From Clostridia bacterium (GTDB lineage: Bacteria > Bacillota > Clostridia > Christensenellales > Aristaeellaceae), in the NCBI GenBank assembly GCA_017620115.1, contig JAFZRB010000313.1:1-6049 (forward strand): a stretch of DNA of 6,049 nucleotides, in the 5' to 3' direction. The notes beneath the pieces were generated by a model, which saw nothing but the letters and a program-made list of their open reading frames with translations, searched no databases and was not told the DNA's origin. Position numbers and translations under genes: made by a program. The number at the start of each line of letters is the position of its first letter. Within the stretch, counting starts at the first letter, position 1. Below, one piece after another: positions 5,605 to 6,049 of the stretch.

Positions 5605-6049
5605 GCCTTTCCCTCCCCGAAACAGTTTTGGTAGCGCGATTTCAGTTCCTCGAGCGTCAGCGCCCGTTCCACGCACGCGCCAACTTCTTCCACCAGGATC
5701 GCGCTGACGGCGTCGCCAGCGCGCTTTTTATCGTGCGCGACCGCCCGCATGACCCGCTCTGCGTCCGCGCCGCACATTGTGGGCAGACCCAGCCGCTTCA
5801 ATACCGGCAGGAGGCGGCGTTTCACCGTCCCGGAGCACATGGGCAGCATGCCCAGCGCCACGCACTCGCCGTGATACAGTCCGTTTTCATCCCGCAGGCT
5901 TTCTATGCCATGGCCCAGCGTATGGCCGAAGTTCAGCGTCCGCCTCAGTCCCCGCTCCTTTTCGTCCCGCTCCACCACGTCCTTTTTGATGCGCAGGGCG
6001 CGCCCGATGATCTCGCTCATATGCGCGAGCGGATCCTCCGTCTCAAACA
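5601..6049 (-). CDS. aroB: 3-dehydroquinate synthase, C-terminal part (starts outside the window)
   Basis: AroB cyclises DAHP to 3-dehydroquinate, the second step of the pathway, using NAD+ and a divalent metal, usually zinc. The frame is open to the end of the window, so the 148 complete codons here are the C-terminal part of a protein usually about 350-370 long. LNFGHTLGHGIE followed by LYHGECVALGM is the family metal-site region: the His of NFGHT and the His of HGE are 17 residues apart, as the two zinc-ligand histidines are in known enzymes. The Glu ligand and the NAD-binding domain lie outside the window. HDKKRAGD, a conserved C-terminal lysine-rich segment, follows. An internal ATG at 6020 is not the start, because the frame continues upstream as FETEDPLAH and the family needs that sequence. 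The TGA stop overlaps the aroC start. The operon promoter must lie further upstream. Confidence 0.95.
   Translation of the reverse strand, partial: FETEDPLAHMSEIIGRALRIKKDVVERDEKERGLRRTLNFGHTLGHGIESLRDENGLYHGECVALGMLPMCSGTVKRRLLPVLKRLGLPTMCGADAERVMRAVAHDKKRAGDAVSAILVEEVGACVERALTLEELKSRYQNCFGEGKA
5611..5618 (-). promoter_or_regulatory. aroC ribosome binding site (decides the start)
   Basis: GGGGAGGG on the minus strand, inside the end of aroB, lies 6 nt before the GTG at 5604-5602. It supports this start over the in-frame upstream codon at 5676. Confidence 0.82.

Noticed and set aside
4906..5634. A 242-codon open frame on the plus strand opposite aroC
   Set aside because: It is antisense to the conserved core of chorismate synthase, is very Arg-rich, and shows no domain.
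5605..5676. A 24-residue N-terminal extension of AroC
   Set aside because: Chorismate synthases begin at the KNTFG segment. A strong Shine-Dalgarno sequence lies 6 nt before the GTG at 5604, and the extension overlaps the end of aroB.

Overview
The window holds a tightly packed biosynthetic cluster with every gene on the minus strand. By eye it is GC-rich, with sampled lines near 60-65% GC. Read in the direction of transcription, from high to low coordinates, the order is aroB (3' end only), aroC, a fused aroE-aroK, aroQ, aroA and a class I-alpha DAHP synthase (aroF/G type). After a 97-bp AT-richer gap comes the 5' part of argG. Together the six aro genes encode all seven steps of the shikimate pathway, from phosphoenolpyruvate plus erythrose 4-phosphate to chorismate. 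The fusion protein covers steps 4 and 5. No mobile element, CRISPR array, tRNA or rRNA is visible.

The protein styles suggest a member of Clostridia (Firmicutes/Bacillota), probably a GC-rich gut-type lineage. AroE begins with a YGCIGEHLPHSFS-type motif, EPSP synthase has a CGECGSTLRF loop, chorismate synthase has GGGHFSGRLT, and the DAHP synthase is of the AroF/G/H type with a VENQQHRLTASG segment. Shine-Dalgarno (SD) sequences of GGAGG type precede most genes. This assignment comes from recalled family style, not a search, and no genus can be named.

Layout: 6049-5601 is the 3' part of aroB. 5604-4510 is aroC, 4513-3281 is aroE-aroK, 3284-2841 is aroQ, 2853-1636 is aroA and 1652-624 is the DAHP synthase. 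Every junction overlaps. Three of them are the same 4-nt GTGA overlap with a GTG start, a fourth GTGA lies at the aroQ/aroA junction, and the aroA/DAHP synthase overlap is 17 nt. This points to one polycistronic, translationally coupled operon whose promoter lies upstream of the window. The 527-623 gap carries a consensus sigma-70-type promoter (TTGACA, 16 bp, TATAAT), two candidate arginine-repressor boxes and a strong ribosome site, all reading into argG. argG therefore looks like a separately initiated arginine gene, although no terminator separates it from the aro operon.

No undescribed system was found. The points most worth a second look are the AroE-AroK fusion, the repeated GTGA coupling, the compact argG control region, and the residues at the inhibitor-relevant sites of EPSP synthase and DAHP synthase.
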